A DNA stretch of 9,337 bases from Cyanobacteriota bacterium (GCA_027483425.1 JAIXUR010000590.1:1-9337); one strand, 5' to 3'. Shown: positions 1-6,731, numbered from the stretch's first letter. The notes: generated by a model from the sequence alone, not told the origin. Numbers and translations are program-made.

Positions 1-104
1 GGAGGGGTTAGGGATGGGTCAATCCGGGCCGAGGAGGAGCTTATCAGTAGTCAGAAACTCAATTTTGTCGCTGTTTTAATCCACCCCGCCCTTTCCTGTG
101 GAAC

Positions 105-290
105 ACTACGCGAACGGGCACCCCTCCCGAGGAGGGGAAAGCATGCTCTCGAACTCAAGTTTCTACAGGCAGCTTTGCCACTCATTAGCCAACATTAACT
201 GCACTACCTTGAGGCCTAGGCAGCATTTCCGCTACATAACGAGTCGGGGTTTGAACCATCGTGTTAGCCTCGTTGGTGCAGCCACCTCAA
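105..290 (-). mobile_element. Possible IS200/IS605-type right-end remnant
   Basis: Read on the minus strand, this segment has a GGCA-AAGC-TGCC mini-hairpin followed about 30 nt later by a TTT-flanked perfect hairpin, CCCCTCC-TCG-GGAGGGG (137-121). IS200/IS605 elements with TnpB often end in a structured, largely non-coding right end (the source of omega/reRNA) closed by such a subterminal hairpin. The resemblance is to remembered cyanobacterial examples, not to an alignment. No tnpA or tnpB coding sequence is present and no left end is visible. If real, this is a decayed or solo end. It could equally be an unrelated structured intergenic region. Confidence 0.22.
121..137. repeat. GC-rich perfect hairpin
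   Basis: CCCCTCC (121-127) and GGAGGGG (131-137) form a perfect 7-bp stem around a 3-nt CGA loop. There is no T run after the stem in either direction, so it is not a classical intrinsic terminator. Its right arm also looks like a strong Shine-Dalgarno sequence ahead of ATG at 143, but the following frame has no protein-like features. Confidence 0.6.
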
Positions 291-329
291 TTGTAGTTTG
301 CCCGTGGCAGGAGCCATGGGTTAAGCCGA

Positions 330-1841
330 CTACTTTAGCCGCCCCAGCAAATGCTCGCCCACCCGCAGAGCATTGGCAATCACCGTCAGCGCTGGCCCCA
401 CGCTAGAGCTAGAGGGAAAGAAGCTGCTGTCCACCACGTAGAGGTTGTCCAACTCGTGGGCGCGGCAGTTTGGATCGAGAACCGAGGTGGCCGGGTCGGT
501 GCCCATCACGCAGGTACCGCATTGATTGGCGACGACCGGCAACGGTACTTCGCCACGGGGGTGCATGCCCGATCGCGAGAACAGGCTGCTGTCTTTTTCG
601 ATCGCCTTGAGCACATCGAGCCAGCGGTACACCAGGCGATCGTGGGCCTCAGCGTTGTTGGCCGTAAACGACACATATAGCTTGTTGCCCTTCACCTCCA
701 CCCGGTTTTTGGGGTCGGGCAGCACCTCGGTCATCGCCCACCAGGCAATGGAGCGGGTGGCCAACTGCTTCAGCCCAAAGTTGGGCATGAACTTGGTGAT
801 CAGCGATAGCACCGGGGGTGACTCGGCAAAAATAGCGTCTTGCAGCACCCCGCCCATGTTTTGAATGTGGCCCATGGGATAGCTGAACTGGTTGTCACCC
901 CAGTAGTAGTCATTAATGCCCACGGAGCGAGGAAACTTGCCCGAGTTAGCCTGGGCCGTCACCTGCACAATGGAGCTCATCTGTAGCTTCATCAGGTTGC
1001 GCCCCACCTGGTCAGAGCCATTGGCCAACCCATGGGGGTGCTTTTCGTTGGCAGACTGTAGCAACACCGCCGCCGAATTAATGGCCCCGCAGGCTAGCAC
1101 CACAATGTCGGCAAAGAAGAGATAGGGTTGACCATTCAGTTCCGTGCGCACCGCCTTCACCGATGTGCCCGCCGGATTGGTCAGCAGCCCCGTCACTTTG
1201 GCCGCAGTTTTAAGGGTCACATTGGCAAATTGCAGGGCCGGGGCGACCCCAAAGACTTCTGCATCCCCCGTGGGGTCATCTGCCTGTAATGACAACGACA
1301 TCGGCAGCGGAAACGGGTGGCAGCCCTGTTTGACAATGTCATCTACCACCGGCTGAATGGTGAGGTCATGAACGACGGCTGGGTAGGGATAGGCCGCACT
1401 GCGACTCGGCTCGGTGGGGTCTACCCCGCCCTGGCCATGGACCTGGTAGAGGGCTTCCGCCTCGGTGTAGTAGGGCTCAAAGTCAGCGTACTTCAGGCAC
1501 CACTCTGGGGAAATACCATCCTGGTGGGCAACGGTCTCAAAGTCTTTCTCCCGCATCCGTTGCAGGGCCGCCCCATAGATCTTGGTGTTGCCACCAATGG
1601 CATATTCCATTTGCGGGGTAAAGGGTTCTCCCCCCTCGTCATACCAATTTTCGGGGGCGTGGTAGCGCTGCTTTTGGAAGATATCTACGCTACTGATGTT
1701 TTGATCTTCCAGCCGCATGGCGTCGCCGCGCTCCAGCAGCAAAATGCGCTTGCCCGAGGGGGCCAGCTTGCGAGCCAGGGTGCCTCCCCCGGCCCCGGTG
1801 CCGATGATGATCACATCGTAATGTTGGTCATCGATAATCAT
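330..1841 (-). CDS. GMC-family FAD oxidoreductase with altered catalytic residues
   Basis: This 503-aa protein belongs to the glucose-methanol-choline (GMC) flavoprotein family, whose members oxidise alcohols or sugars using FAD. The N-terminal Rossmann motif GTGAGGGT (residues 14-21) and ERGD (37-40) bind the FAD ADP moiety. GGNTKIYGA (83-91) matches the second GMC signature and LACGAINSA (249-257) is a further nucleotide-binding segment. The C-terminal GMC domain ends in DNLYVVDSSFFP...PALTVIANALRVGEHL. The catalytic His of the usual HxxGT motif is Asn here (NQCGT, N439), and the usual Asn or His before PALT is Gly (G482). No signal peptide is seen, so it is probably cytoplasmic. I prefer ATG at 1841 because cyanobacterial relatives begin MIIDDxHYD and AGGGAAG precedes it; an in-frame ATG at 1892 would extend far into the upstream gene. 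The fold is clear. Substrate and activity are unknown. Confidence 0.88.
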   Translation of the reverse strand: MIIDDQHYDVIIIGTGAGGGTLARKLAPSGKRILLLERGDAMRLEDQNISSVDIFQKQRYHAPENWYDEGGEPFTPQMEYAIGGNTKIYGAALQRMREKDFETVAHQDGISPEWCLKYADFEPYYTEAEALYQVHGQGGVDPTEPSRSAAYPYPAVVHDLTIQPVVDDIVKQGCHPFPLPMSLSLQADDPTGDAEVFGVAPALQFANVTLKTAAKVTGLLTNPAGTSVKAVRTELNGQPYLFFADIVVLACGAINSAAVLLQSANEKHPHGLANGSDQVGRNLMKLQMSSIVQVTAQANSGKFPRSVGINDYYWGDNQFSYPMGHIQNMGGVLQDAIFAESPPVLSLITKFMPNFGLKQLATRSIAWWAMTEVLPDPKNRVEVKGNKLYVSFTANNAEAHDRLVYRWLDVLKAIEKDSSLFSRSGMHPRGEVPLPVVANQCGTCVMGTDPATSVLDPNCRAHELDNLYVVDSSFFPSSSSVGPALTVIANALRVGEHLLGRLK

Positions 1842-2073
1842 AGTGCTTCCCTGTAGAAGGTCTAGATAGAAGAAGTTCCTGGTGGGTGCCACCCTGCCGA
1901 TACCCAGGCTTGTCTACCGGTGACAGTGTCAGTACCTCTTCCCGAACCGGTGGAGTCGAGAGCAGAATTGAGTCCGTTAAAACACTCGCGACGTCCCGAT
2001 TGGCCAAGTGAGCAAAGCGCTCAGCCCGTTGGTAAACCTCATCTGGCAGGGTAATAGTGACTTGAGTGCTCAT
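1828..2073 (-). CDS. Ribbon-helix-helix (CopG-like) protein, probably C-terminally truncated
   Basis: This 81-aa protein starts with a TQVTITLPDEVYQRAERFA segment followed by a second helix (RDVASVLTDSI). That is a strand-helix-helix pattern typical of ribbon-helix-helix DNA-binding proteins and antitoxins. From memory, cyanobacterial relatives are about 120-130 aa with a helical C-terminal half. Here the similarity seems to stop near residue 55 (SPVDK), and the last 26 or so residues look like translated leader of the next gene. The frame ends 14 nt inside the GMC gene and contains that gene's ribosome binding site. No toxin gene lies beside it. No strong Shine-Dalgarno sequence precedes its ATG. 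It may be a translated small regulator, an upstream coupling ORF for the GMC gene, or a gene remnant left by a deletion. Confidence 0.55.
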   Translation of the reverse strand: MSTQVTITLPDEVYQRAERFAHLANRDVASVLTDSILLSTPPVREEVLTLSPVDKPGYRQGGTHQELLLSRPSTGKHYDYR

Positions 2074-2166
2074 GGGGATGTAAAAGTATTGGACTATTTA
2101 GTTAAGCTATTGCCTGGGAAAAAGCTTCCTAGTTGGTGGGCAGTGCATACCCTACGGCACTTGGCG

Positions 2167-2231
2167 AGATCCCAGAGTTCTTTGAGCAAGACACCGGTAG
2201 CCTGAAAAAGCATAGAAGAACCCTGGGATCT
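2167..2231. repeat. 16-bp inverted repeat after the oxidase operon
   Basis: The arms 2167-2182 (AGATCCCAGAGTTCTT) and 2216-2231 are complementary over 16 positions. In the minus-strand transcript the only imperfection is a G-U wobble. The loop is 33 nt (2183-2215). The structure starts 10 nt after the ctaEII stop codon, so it probably marks the 3' end of the oxidase mRNA as a processing or stabilising stem, or as an unconventional terminator. No U-tract follows in the minus direction. The 2074-2166 stretch beyond it must hold whatever promoter serves the RHH/GMC pair; I could not assign one with confidence. Confidence 0.65.
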
Positions 2232-2241
2232 GGGAGAAGGC

Positions 2242-2853
2242 CTACTGCCAAACGTAGATCAAGATAAACAGAATGATCCAAATCACATCGACAAAATGCC
2301 AGAACAGGGAGGTCGCCGCCACACCCACTTCGCCATCGTCGTAGTTGCCGGGAATGAACGATCGCCCCAGCATGATCCCCTGCAACAGCACCCCGGTTAG
2401 AACGTGCAGCCCATGGAAGCCGGTGAGCAGGTAGAAGGTGCCGCCGAAGAGACCATCGGTAAAGCCAAAGTCTAGCCCCATCCACTCCACCGCCTGGCCG
2501 TAGAGAAAGAAGCTGCCCATGGCCATGGTCAGTAGCCAAAAGGCGCGGAAGCCCCACAGGTTTTCTTTGTGCAGGTAGCGCTCAGCGATATAGATCACAA
2601 AGCTGCTCGACACCAGCACGATGGTATTGATAAAGGGCTCGCGCACCTCCAGGCCCTCGACCCCGGCGGGGAGCCAGTCGGTGGCGCTGGTTTTGTAGAC
2701 AATGTAGCCCACAAAGAAGCTGAGGAAAATCACGCTTTCTGACAGCAGAAAGACAATGAAGCCAAACAGGCGATGTTCACCTTCTTCGTGGTGGTCAGCC
2801 GCGTGAACGGTGGCCGCCGAATTGAGAGACTGGTCGAGGTTAACTGAGCTCAC
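2242..2853 (-). CDS. ctaEII: Heme-copper oxidase subunit III (ARTO)
   Basis: This 203-aa integral membrane protein is subunit III of a haem-copper terminal oxidase. It has five predicted membrane helices at about residues 30-53, 75-92, 103-121, 138-160 and 182-201, the usual bacterial CtaE/CyoC-length form. Family motifs include FLLSESVIFLSFFVGY (35-50), the helix-2 SSSFVIYIAE (82-91), FHGLHVLTG (146-154) and WHFVDVIWIILF (185-196). It starts at GTG (2853), which overlaps the end of ctaDII by 14 nt; GGAG lies 7 nt before the GTG within the ctaDII coding sequence, so translation is probably coupled. Subunit III has no redox centre and is thought to stabilise the complex and support proton uptake. 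It is the last gene of the operon. Confidence 0.95.
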   Translation of the reverse strand: MSSVNLDQSLNSAATVHAADHHEEGEHRLFGFIVFLLSESVIFLSFFVGYIVYKTSATDWLPAGVEGLEVREPFINTIVLVSSSFVIYIAERYLHKENLWGFRAFWLLTMAMGSFFLYGQAVEWMGLDFGFTDGLFGGTFYLLTGFHGLHVLTGVLLQGIMLGRSFIPGNYDDGEVGVAATSLFWHFVDVIWIILFILIYVWQ

Positions 2854-4528
2854 TGGTCAACTCCGTAGACGCCATTTGGGACGCAATCAAAGGTTCGTTT
2901 TTACCGTAGCCATAGGGTTCAGACACCACGGTGGGAATCACCGCAAAGTTTTCGTGGGGAGGGGGTGACGACACCAGCCACTCTAGGCCGATCGCTCGCC
3001 AGGGGTTGGCCGGAGCTTTTTCGCCCAGAATCCAGGAGCTAATCATGTTGAGCAAAAAGGGCAGGGTGGAGACGCCCAACAAAAAGCCCCCCAGGCTGGC
3101 CAGCACGTTCCAGTAGGCAAATTCGGGGTCGTAGGAGGCCACGCGCCGGGGCATGCCCATGAGCCCGGCGGGGTGCATGGGCAAAAAGTTGAGGTTGACC
3201 CCCACAAAGGTGAGTACAAAGTGCAGCTTGCCCAGGCCCTCGTAGTACATGCGCCCGGTCATTTTGGGAAACCAGTGGTAAATGGCGGCGTAGATGCCCA
3301 TGACCGCCGCGCCGTAGATCACGTAGTGGAAGTGCCCCACCACAAAGTAGGTGTTGTTGACGTGGATATCAAAGGGCACCGCGGCCAGCATAATGCCGGT
3401 GATGCCCGCAAACAAAAAGTTCACCAGCCCGCCCAGGGCAAACAACATGGGGGTACTGAGCTTGATTTTGCCGCCCCAGATGGTGGCCACCCAGGCAAAA
3501 ATCTTCACCCCGGTGGGCACGGAGATCAGCATGGTGGAGGCCATAAACAGCATTCGCATCCAGCCGGGGGTGCCACTGGCAAACATGTGGTGCACCCACA
3601 CGATCGCACTCAGCCCCGTAATCACAAAGGATGACACCGCCACAAACTTGTAGCCAAACAGCGGCTTGCGGGCGTACACCGGAAACAGCTCTGAAAACAC
3701 CCCAAACACCGGCAGAATGATCACGTAGACCGCCGGATGGGAGTAAAACCAGAAGAAGTGCTGGTACAGCACGGGGTCGCCCCCGGTGGCGGGGTCAAAA
3801 AAGCTGGTGCCGACGCTGAGGTCAAACAGCAGCATGACCGCCCCCGCCGTCAGGGCAGGCAGCCCAAACAGCTGAATGGTCTGGGCCGCCATCACCGCCC
3901 AGCAGAACACCGGCATTTTGAAGAAGGTCATGCCCGGTGCCCGCATGCGAATGATGGTGGTGACAATATTCACCGCCCCCATAATGGAGGAAATGCCGGA
4001 GAGGGCCACCGCCAAAATCCAGAGAAACTGGCCGTTAATTAGGTTGCCGGTGGGGTTTTGCAGGCTGACCGGCGGGTAGGCCCACCAGCCCGACTGAGAC
4101 GGGCCACCGGGCACCAAAAAGCTAGCCATTAGGATCACCCCAAACACCGGCACCATCCAAAAGGCGACGGCGTTGAGGCGGGGGAAGGCCATGTCCCGAG
4201 CACCAATTTGCAGGGGCACCAGGTAGTTGGCGAGGCCATTCAGCACCGGAAAGGTCCACATGAACAGCATGATGGTGCCGTGCATGGTGAACAGGGCGTT
4301 GTACACGGTGCGATCGACCAGGTCAGCCTCAGGGGTGATCAGCTCTCCCCGAATGATCATGGCCAGGAAGCCGCCAATCAGAAAGAACACAAAGGCGACG
4401 ACGATGTACTGAATGCCGATCACCTTGTGGTCGGTGCTAAAGCTAAAGAACCGCCGCCAGTTTTCGGGTTCACCGGGTACGGGCTGTTCTCGCTTGGGAG
4501 AGAGCGCTTCTAGGGAAATCTCAGTCAT
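2840..4528 (-). CDS. ctaDII: Heme-copper oxidase subunit I, A2-type (ARTO)
   Basis: This 562-aa protein is the catalytic subunit that reduces O2 to water at a haem-CuB centre and pumps protons. All metal ligands are visible: H83 (TMHG) and H401 for the low-spin haem; H264, H313 and H314 for CuB; H399 (GHFHYV) for the high-spin haem. Y268 in HPAVY is the cross-linked tyrosine. K342 (PTGVK) fits the K-channel, and D112 (ARDMAFPR) and N119 fit the D-channel entrance. The A1-type channel glutamate is absent; FYSHPAVY (261-268) gives the A2-type Tyr-Ser signature. Twelve or so helices are expected. ATG at 4528 is chosen because it starts the family-like N-terminus and has AGGA 7 nt upstream; the longer open frame to 4744 only reads antiframe through ctaCII. 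The preceding gene ends 44 nt away. With the CuA-less subunit II it is assigned to ARTO. Confidence 0.95.
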   Translation of the reverse strand: MTEISLEALSPKREQPVPGEPENWRRFFSFSTDHKVIGIQYIVVAFVFFLIGGFLAMIIRGELITPEADLVDRTVYNALFTMHGTIMLFMWTFPVLNGLANYLVPLQIGARDMAFPRLNAVAFWMVPVFGVILMASFLVPGGPSQSGWWAYPPVSLQNPTGNLINGQFLWILAVALSGISSIMGAVNIVTTIIRMRAPGMTFFKMPVFCWAVMAAQTIQLFGLPALTAGAVMLLFDLSVGTSFFDPATGGDPVLYQHFFWFYSHPAVYVIILPVFGVFSELFPVYARKPLFGYKFVAVSSFVITGLSAIVWVHHMFASGTPGWMRMLFMASTMLISVPTGVKIFAWVATIWGGKIKLSTPMLFALGGLVNFLFAGITGIMLAAVPFDIHVNNTYFVVGHFHYVIYGAAVMGIYAAIYHWFPKMTGRMYYEGLGKLHFVLTFVGVNLNFLPMHPAGLMGMPRRVASYDPEFAYWNVLASLGGFLLGVSTLPFLLNMISSWILGEKAPANPWRAIGLEWLVSSPPPHENFAVIPTVVSEPYGYGKNEPLIASQMASTELTSELS

Positions 4529-4572
4529 GAAACTATCCTGGCAGGGTTTTTCAGGGGCAGGGACTGCGGTGG

Positions 4573-5508
4573 TTAACGCTCCGGTAGGACAGGGGCACCG
4601 GAGTAGTTCACCAGCGGGTAGGGGGCTGGTTCTACGGTCTTCCAGCCGGGTCGATTGTCGCGATTTTCGACCTTGACCTGGTACTCGTCGTAGGAGGGGT
4701 TGAGACCCGGCTGGGGCGACAGGGCGGCCACATCGGTCAGCCACTGCTGGTAGTCGTCGGGCGACTCAACCACCACGTTGGCCTGCATGGCGGCAAAGTA
4801 GGTGCCACTGTACTGGGAGTCGCGCAGGCGGTAGGTGCCTTCCCGAATCGGAGTGAACTCAAAGTCAATGCTGCGCCCTGGAATCACATCCTGCTTGACC
4901 CGAAAGGCCGGGACAAAGAAACCATGGAGGACATCTTCGGAGGTGAGGGTGAGCTTGGCGCGGCGGTGGTTGGGCAGGTGCAGCTCGGTGCTGGTGACGT
5001 TTGCGACGGGGTAGTAAAACTCCCACACCCACTGGCGGGCGTGCACTTCGATTATTTCAGGTGCTTCCGGTGCTTCTGGGGCATCGGTCGCCTGGGCCAG
5101 GGTGAGGGGGGCCGCGATCGCCGCTCCCCCATGCATGTGCTCCATGGGCCCCAGAATATTCATCTCGTCGTAGATTCGGTAGCTGTAGCCCGCAATCCAA
5201 ATCACTAGCACCAGGGGAATCGCCGTCCAGACAATTTCTAGGGTGAGGTTGCCCTCAATGGGGGGGCCGTCGCCTTCGTCGTACTTGGCAGCCCGCTGAA
5301 ACAGAACTGAGTACAGCAGGGTACCCGCGACCCCCAGAAAAATGAATGTCCCCAGGGTGGTCAAAAAGCTAAACAGGTGATCGACCAACAGGGCCTCTTC
5401 GGAGGCCGGTACCGGCATCCAGGTGTAGGCGAGCTGCCCCACCCACAGGCTGATGGCGGTCATGACGCCGGCGATCGCCGCCAGCTTTAGAATCAAACGA
5501 AGGTTCAT
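4573..5508 (-). CDS. ctaCII: CuA-less oxidase subunit II (ARTO)
   Basis: This 311-aa protein has a hydrophobic N-terminus (5-28), two further membrane helices (about 45-70 and 90-110), and a cupredoxin domain (about 152-250) exposed on the lumenal or periplasmic side. In cytochrome c oxidases this domain holds the dinuclear CuA site. Aligning DSQYSGTYFAAM (230-241) with the usual CSELCGxxHxxM shows Cys to D230, Glu to Q232, Cys to S234 and His to F238; only M241 and the upstream H195 (DVLHGF) remain. CuA cannot form, so electrons probably come from quinol, as proposed for cyanobacterial ARTO. The aromatic ARQWVWEFYYP segment is retained. Oddities are a Met/His-rich loop (M116-H126) and an APEAPEAPE linker. 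It starts at ATG 5508, with AAAGG overlapping the stop codon of the preceding DUF2231 gene 9 nt away. Confidence 0.94.
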   Translation of the reverse strand: MNLRLILKLAAIAGVMTAISLWVGQLAYTWMPVPASEEALLVDHLFSFLTTLGTFIFLGVAGTLLYSVLFQRAAKYDEGDGPPIEGNLTLEIVWTAIPLVLVIWIAGYSYRIYDEMNILGPMEHMHGGAAIAAPLTLAQATDAPEAPEAPEIIEVHARQWVWEFYYPVANVTSTELHLPNHRRAKLTLTSEDVLHGFFVPAFRVKQDVIPGRSIDFEFTPIREGTYRLRDSQYSGTYFAAMQANVVVESPDDYQQWLTDVAALSPQPGLNPSYDEYQVKVENRDNRPGWKTVEPAPYPLVNYSGAPVLPER

Positions 5509-5517
5509 ACCCAGCCT

Positions 5518-6141
5518 TTAGAACATCTTCGGCAATAGCACATTCAAAACAGAGAGGTCTTCGCCGGCCCGCAGCAGGCGATCGGCGCTGACATGGACGC
5601 CAAACTCGCCCCCCAGGTGCGCCCCCAGGGTACCGTGGGCAAACATTAGGGCAAATACTCCCAAACCTGTAATCAGGTAGGACCACTGCACCTGACGGGC
5701 CCGATCCTTACGCCACCGATAGCGCTGAAAGCCTCGCCAGATCGCCATGCCCACAATCAAGGTCAGCAGCAGCACACCGCCGACGCCATGCCAGAGCATG
5801 GTTTCGAGACCTTGTAACCCCCAGTCGCTGACCTCATCGCTGGGGGGCTGGGCCAGCAGCATTTCGTAGAACCCCGCCGCCACTGTGGGGAAGGTCACCA
5901 CCGCTGCCGCCACCATGTTGAACCAGCCCACATCAAAGAAATTAGAGCTGTTGGCCGGAATGGCCAAAAACTTAAATACCCGTTTCTCGAGGGGAAACAG
6001 CGCGCCCACAATGTCGAAGCTGATGGCGACAATAAACAGGCCCAGGGTGAGGTGCACCAGGTTGGGGTGAATGGGCAACCCGTAGGGCAACCCGTTGGGC
6101 CCCAGCTGATTGGCTAACTGCTCCATTAGGTCAGGACTCAT
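5518..6141 (-). CDS. DUF2231 membrane protein, second gene of ARTO operon
   Basis: This 207-aa protein carries the DUF2231 pattern: four predicted membrane helices (about 28-48, 72-95, 117-136 and 152-170) and an N-terminal IHPNLVH motif (H25, H30). Further histidines sit at H118 (third helix), and at H169, H175 and H183 around HGTLGAHLGGEFGVHV near the fourth helix. Conserved histidines at membrane edges suggest haem or metal binding, but this is inference. It starts in a TAATG overlap with the upstream DUF2231 gene and ends 9 nt before ctaCII, so it is co-transcribed and probably translationally coupled. Similar DUF2231 genes precede ARTO genes in heterocyst-forming cyanobacteria, as I recall. 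It is longer than its neighbour, with an extra N-terminal segment and a C-terminal tail. Function is unknown; an accessory subunit or assembly role for the oxidase is plausible. Confidence 0.85.
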   Translation of the reverse strand: MSPDLMEQLANQLGPNGLPYGLPIHPNLVHLTLGLFIVAISFDIVGALFPLEKRVFKFLAIPANSSNFFDVGWFNMVAAAVVTFPTVAAGFYEMLLAQPPSDEVSDWGLQGLETMLWHGVGGVLLLTLIVGMAIWRGFQRYRWRKDRARQVQWSYLITGLGVFALMFAHGTLGAHLGGEFGVHVSADRLLRAGEDLSVLNVLLPKMF

Positions 6142-6641
6142 TACAACACTCCGTCACGAATTGCCTTGACCACTTCAACGGTATGGAGGCCGTAGAGCCA
6201 CACCAGCTTATCGCCCAGATAGGTTTGAAAGAACACCAACCCGGTAAGCAGCGCCCCGGCACCTAGATAGGCCATGGGAATGGTCTTAGGGTCTTGCATG
6301 CGCAGTACGTAGCGCCAGCCGGTAATGGCGGCCACAATGCCCGACAGCGCCCAGCCCAAGATGGTGTGCAGGTGGAGGGTAGACTCTACCGAGGACTGGT
6401 AGGGTGTGGCCAGTCCTGCTTCCACCTGACCAAAAATTACCGCGATAAAAATAGAAACCGTCGCAAAGGCCATGTTCCACCAGCTGACCTCAAAGTAGCG
6501 AGGGTTTTTAGTGAAGTAGCCAATCGCGTCGCACACAAAGGCAAACAGCGCCATCGCAATCACAAAGTGCACCACGATCGGGTGAATGGTGTCGGGGTAA
6601 GGCAGGTTGTGGGCGTTGAGGGGAGGCAAATACTCAAACAC
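6141..6641 (-). CDS. DUF2231 membrane protein, first gene of ARTO operon
   Basis: This 166-aa protein is paralogous to the next gene. TIHPIVVHF (18-26) matches the neighbour's PIHPNLVHL, and four membrane helices are predicted (about 23-42, 54-74, 88-108 and 122-140). Histidines H20, H25, H90, H92 and H153 recur at helix ends; the end of helix 4 has FFQTYLGDKLVWLYGLH, like the neighbour's LGAHLGGEFGVH. Translation starts at GTG (6641) with AGGA about 9 nt upstream; no in-frame ATG fits better. Its TAA overlaps the ATG of the next gene (TAATG). Being first in the operon it is probably made at least in equal amount to the oxidase subunits. The family has no firm biochemical role. Haem- or quinone-related function in the membrane is a hypothesis. 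Confidence 0.85.
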   Translation of the reverse strand: MFEYLPPLNAHNLPYPDTIHPIVVHFVIAMALFAFVCDAIGYFTKNPRYFEVSWWNMAFATVSIFIAVIFGQVEAGLATPYQSSVESTLHLHTILGWALSGIVAAITGWRYVLRMQDPKTIPMAYLGAGALLTGLVFFQTYLGDKLVWLYGLHTVEVVKAIRDGVL

Positions 6642-6731
6642 AATGGTCGTCCTGGGGGGTAGGGGGCTAACAGGGATGAGTAGAGTAGGTCGGCGTGAAT
6701 AAGCTCTAGGGCAGGTTCTATGTCATGCACT

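Larger units (their letters stand above)
1..329. other. Left-edge non-coding region
   Basis: I see no convincing gene in this stretch. A 102-codon plus-strand frame (98-406) has no recognisable domain, runs antisense into the 3' end of the GMC gene and has atypical composition. The region does contain local structure: a perfect GC-rich hairpin at 121-137, the palindrome AGCATGCT at 140-147 and a small GGCA/TGCC hairpin at 168-179. It lies downstream of the GMC gene on the minus strand. No U-tailed hairpin is visible directly after that gene's stop. Confidence 0.6.

Noticed and set aside
245..265. GGTTCAAACC on the minus strand resembling a tRNA T-loop
   Set aside because: The flanking bases do not form a T-stem and no D-arm, anticodon arm or acceptor pairing is found at the right spacing.
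98..406. Plus-strand frame of 102 codons with a GGAGGGG sequence before an internal ATG at 143
   Set aside because: No domain or protein-like composition, overlaps the GMC gene antisense, and the purine-rich sequence is one arm of a hairpin.
1317..1856. 179-codon plus-strand frame
   Set aside because: Entirely antisense to the GMC gene with no domain signature; a GC-rich shadow frame.
1842..1892. N-terminal extension of the GMC protein from ATG 1892
   Set aside because: The 17 extra residues are not family-like; the ATG at 1841 has a good ribosome binding site and gives the usual N-terminus.
3173..3634. 153-codon plus-strand frame rich in His and Gly
   Set aside because: Antisense shadow of ctaDII; composition reflects the complement of hydrophobic codons.
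4529..4744. N-terminal extension of subunit I into ctaCII
   Set aside because: The extra 72 residues are Arg/Pro-rich out-of-frame translation of ctaCII; the family-like start is at 4528.
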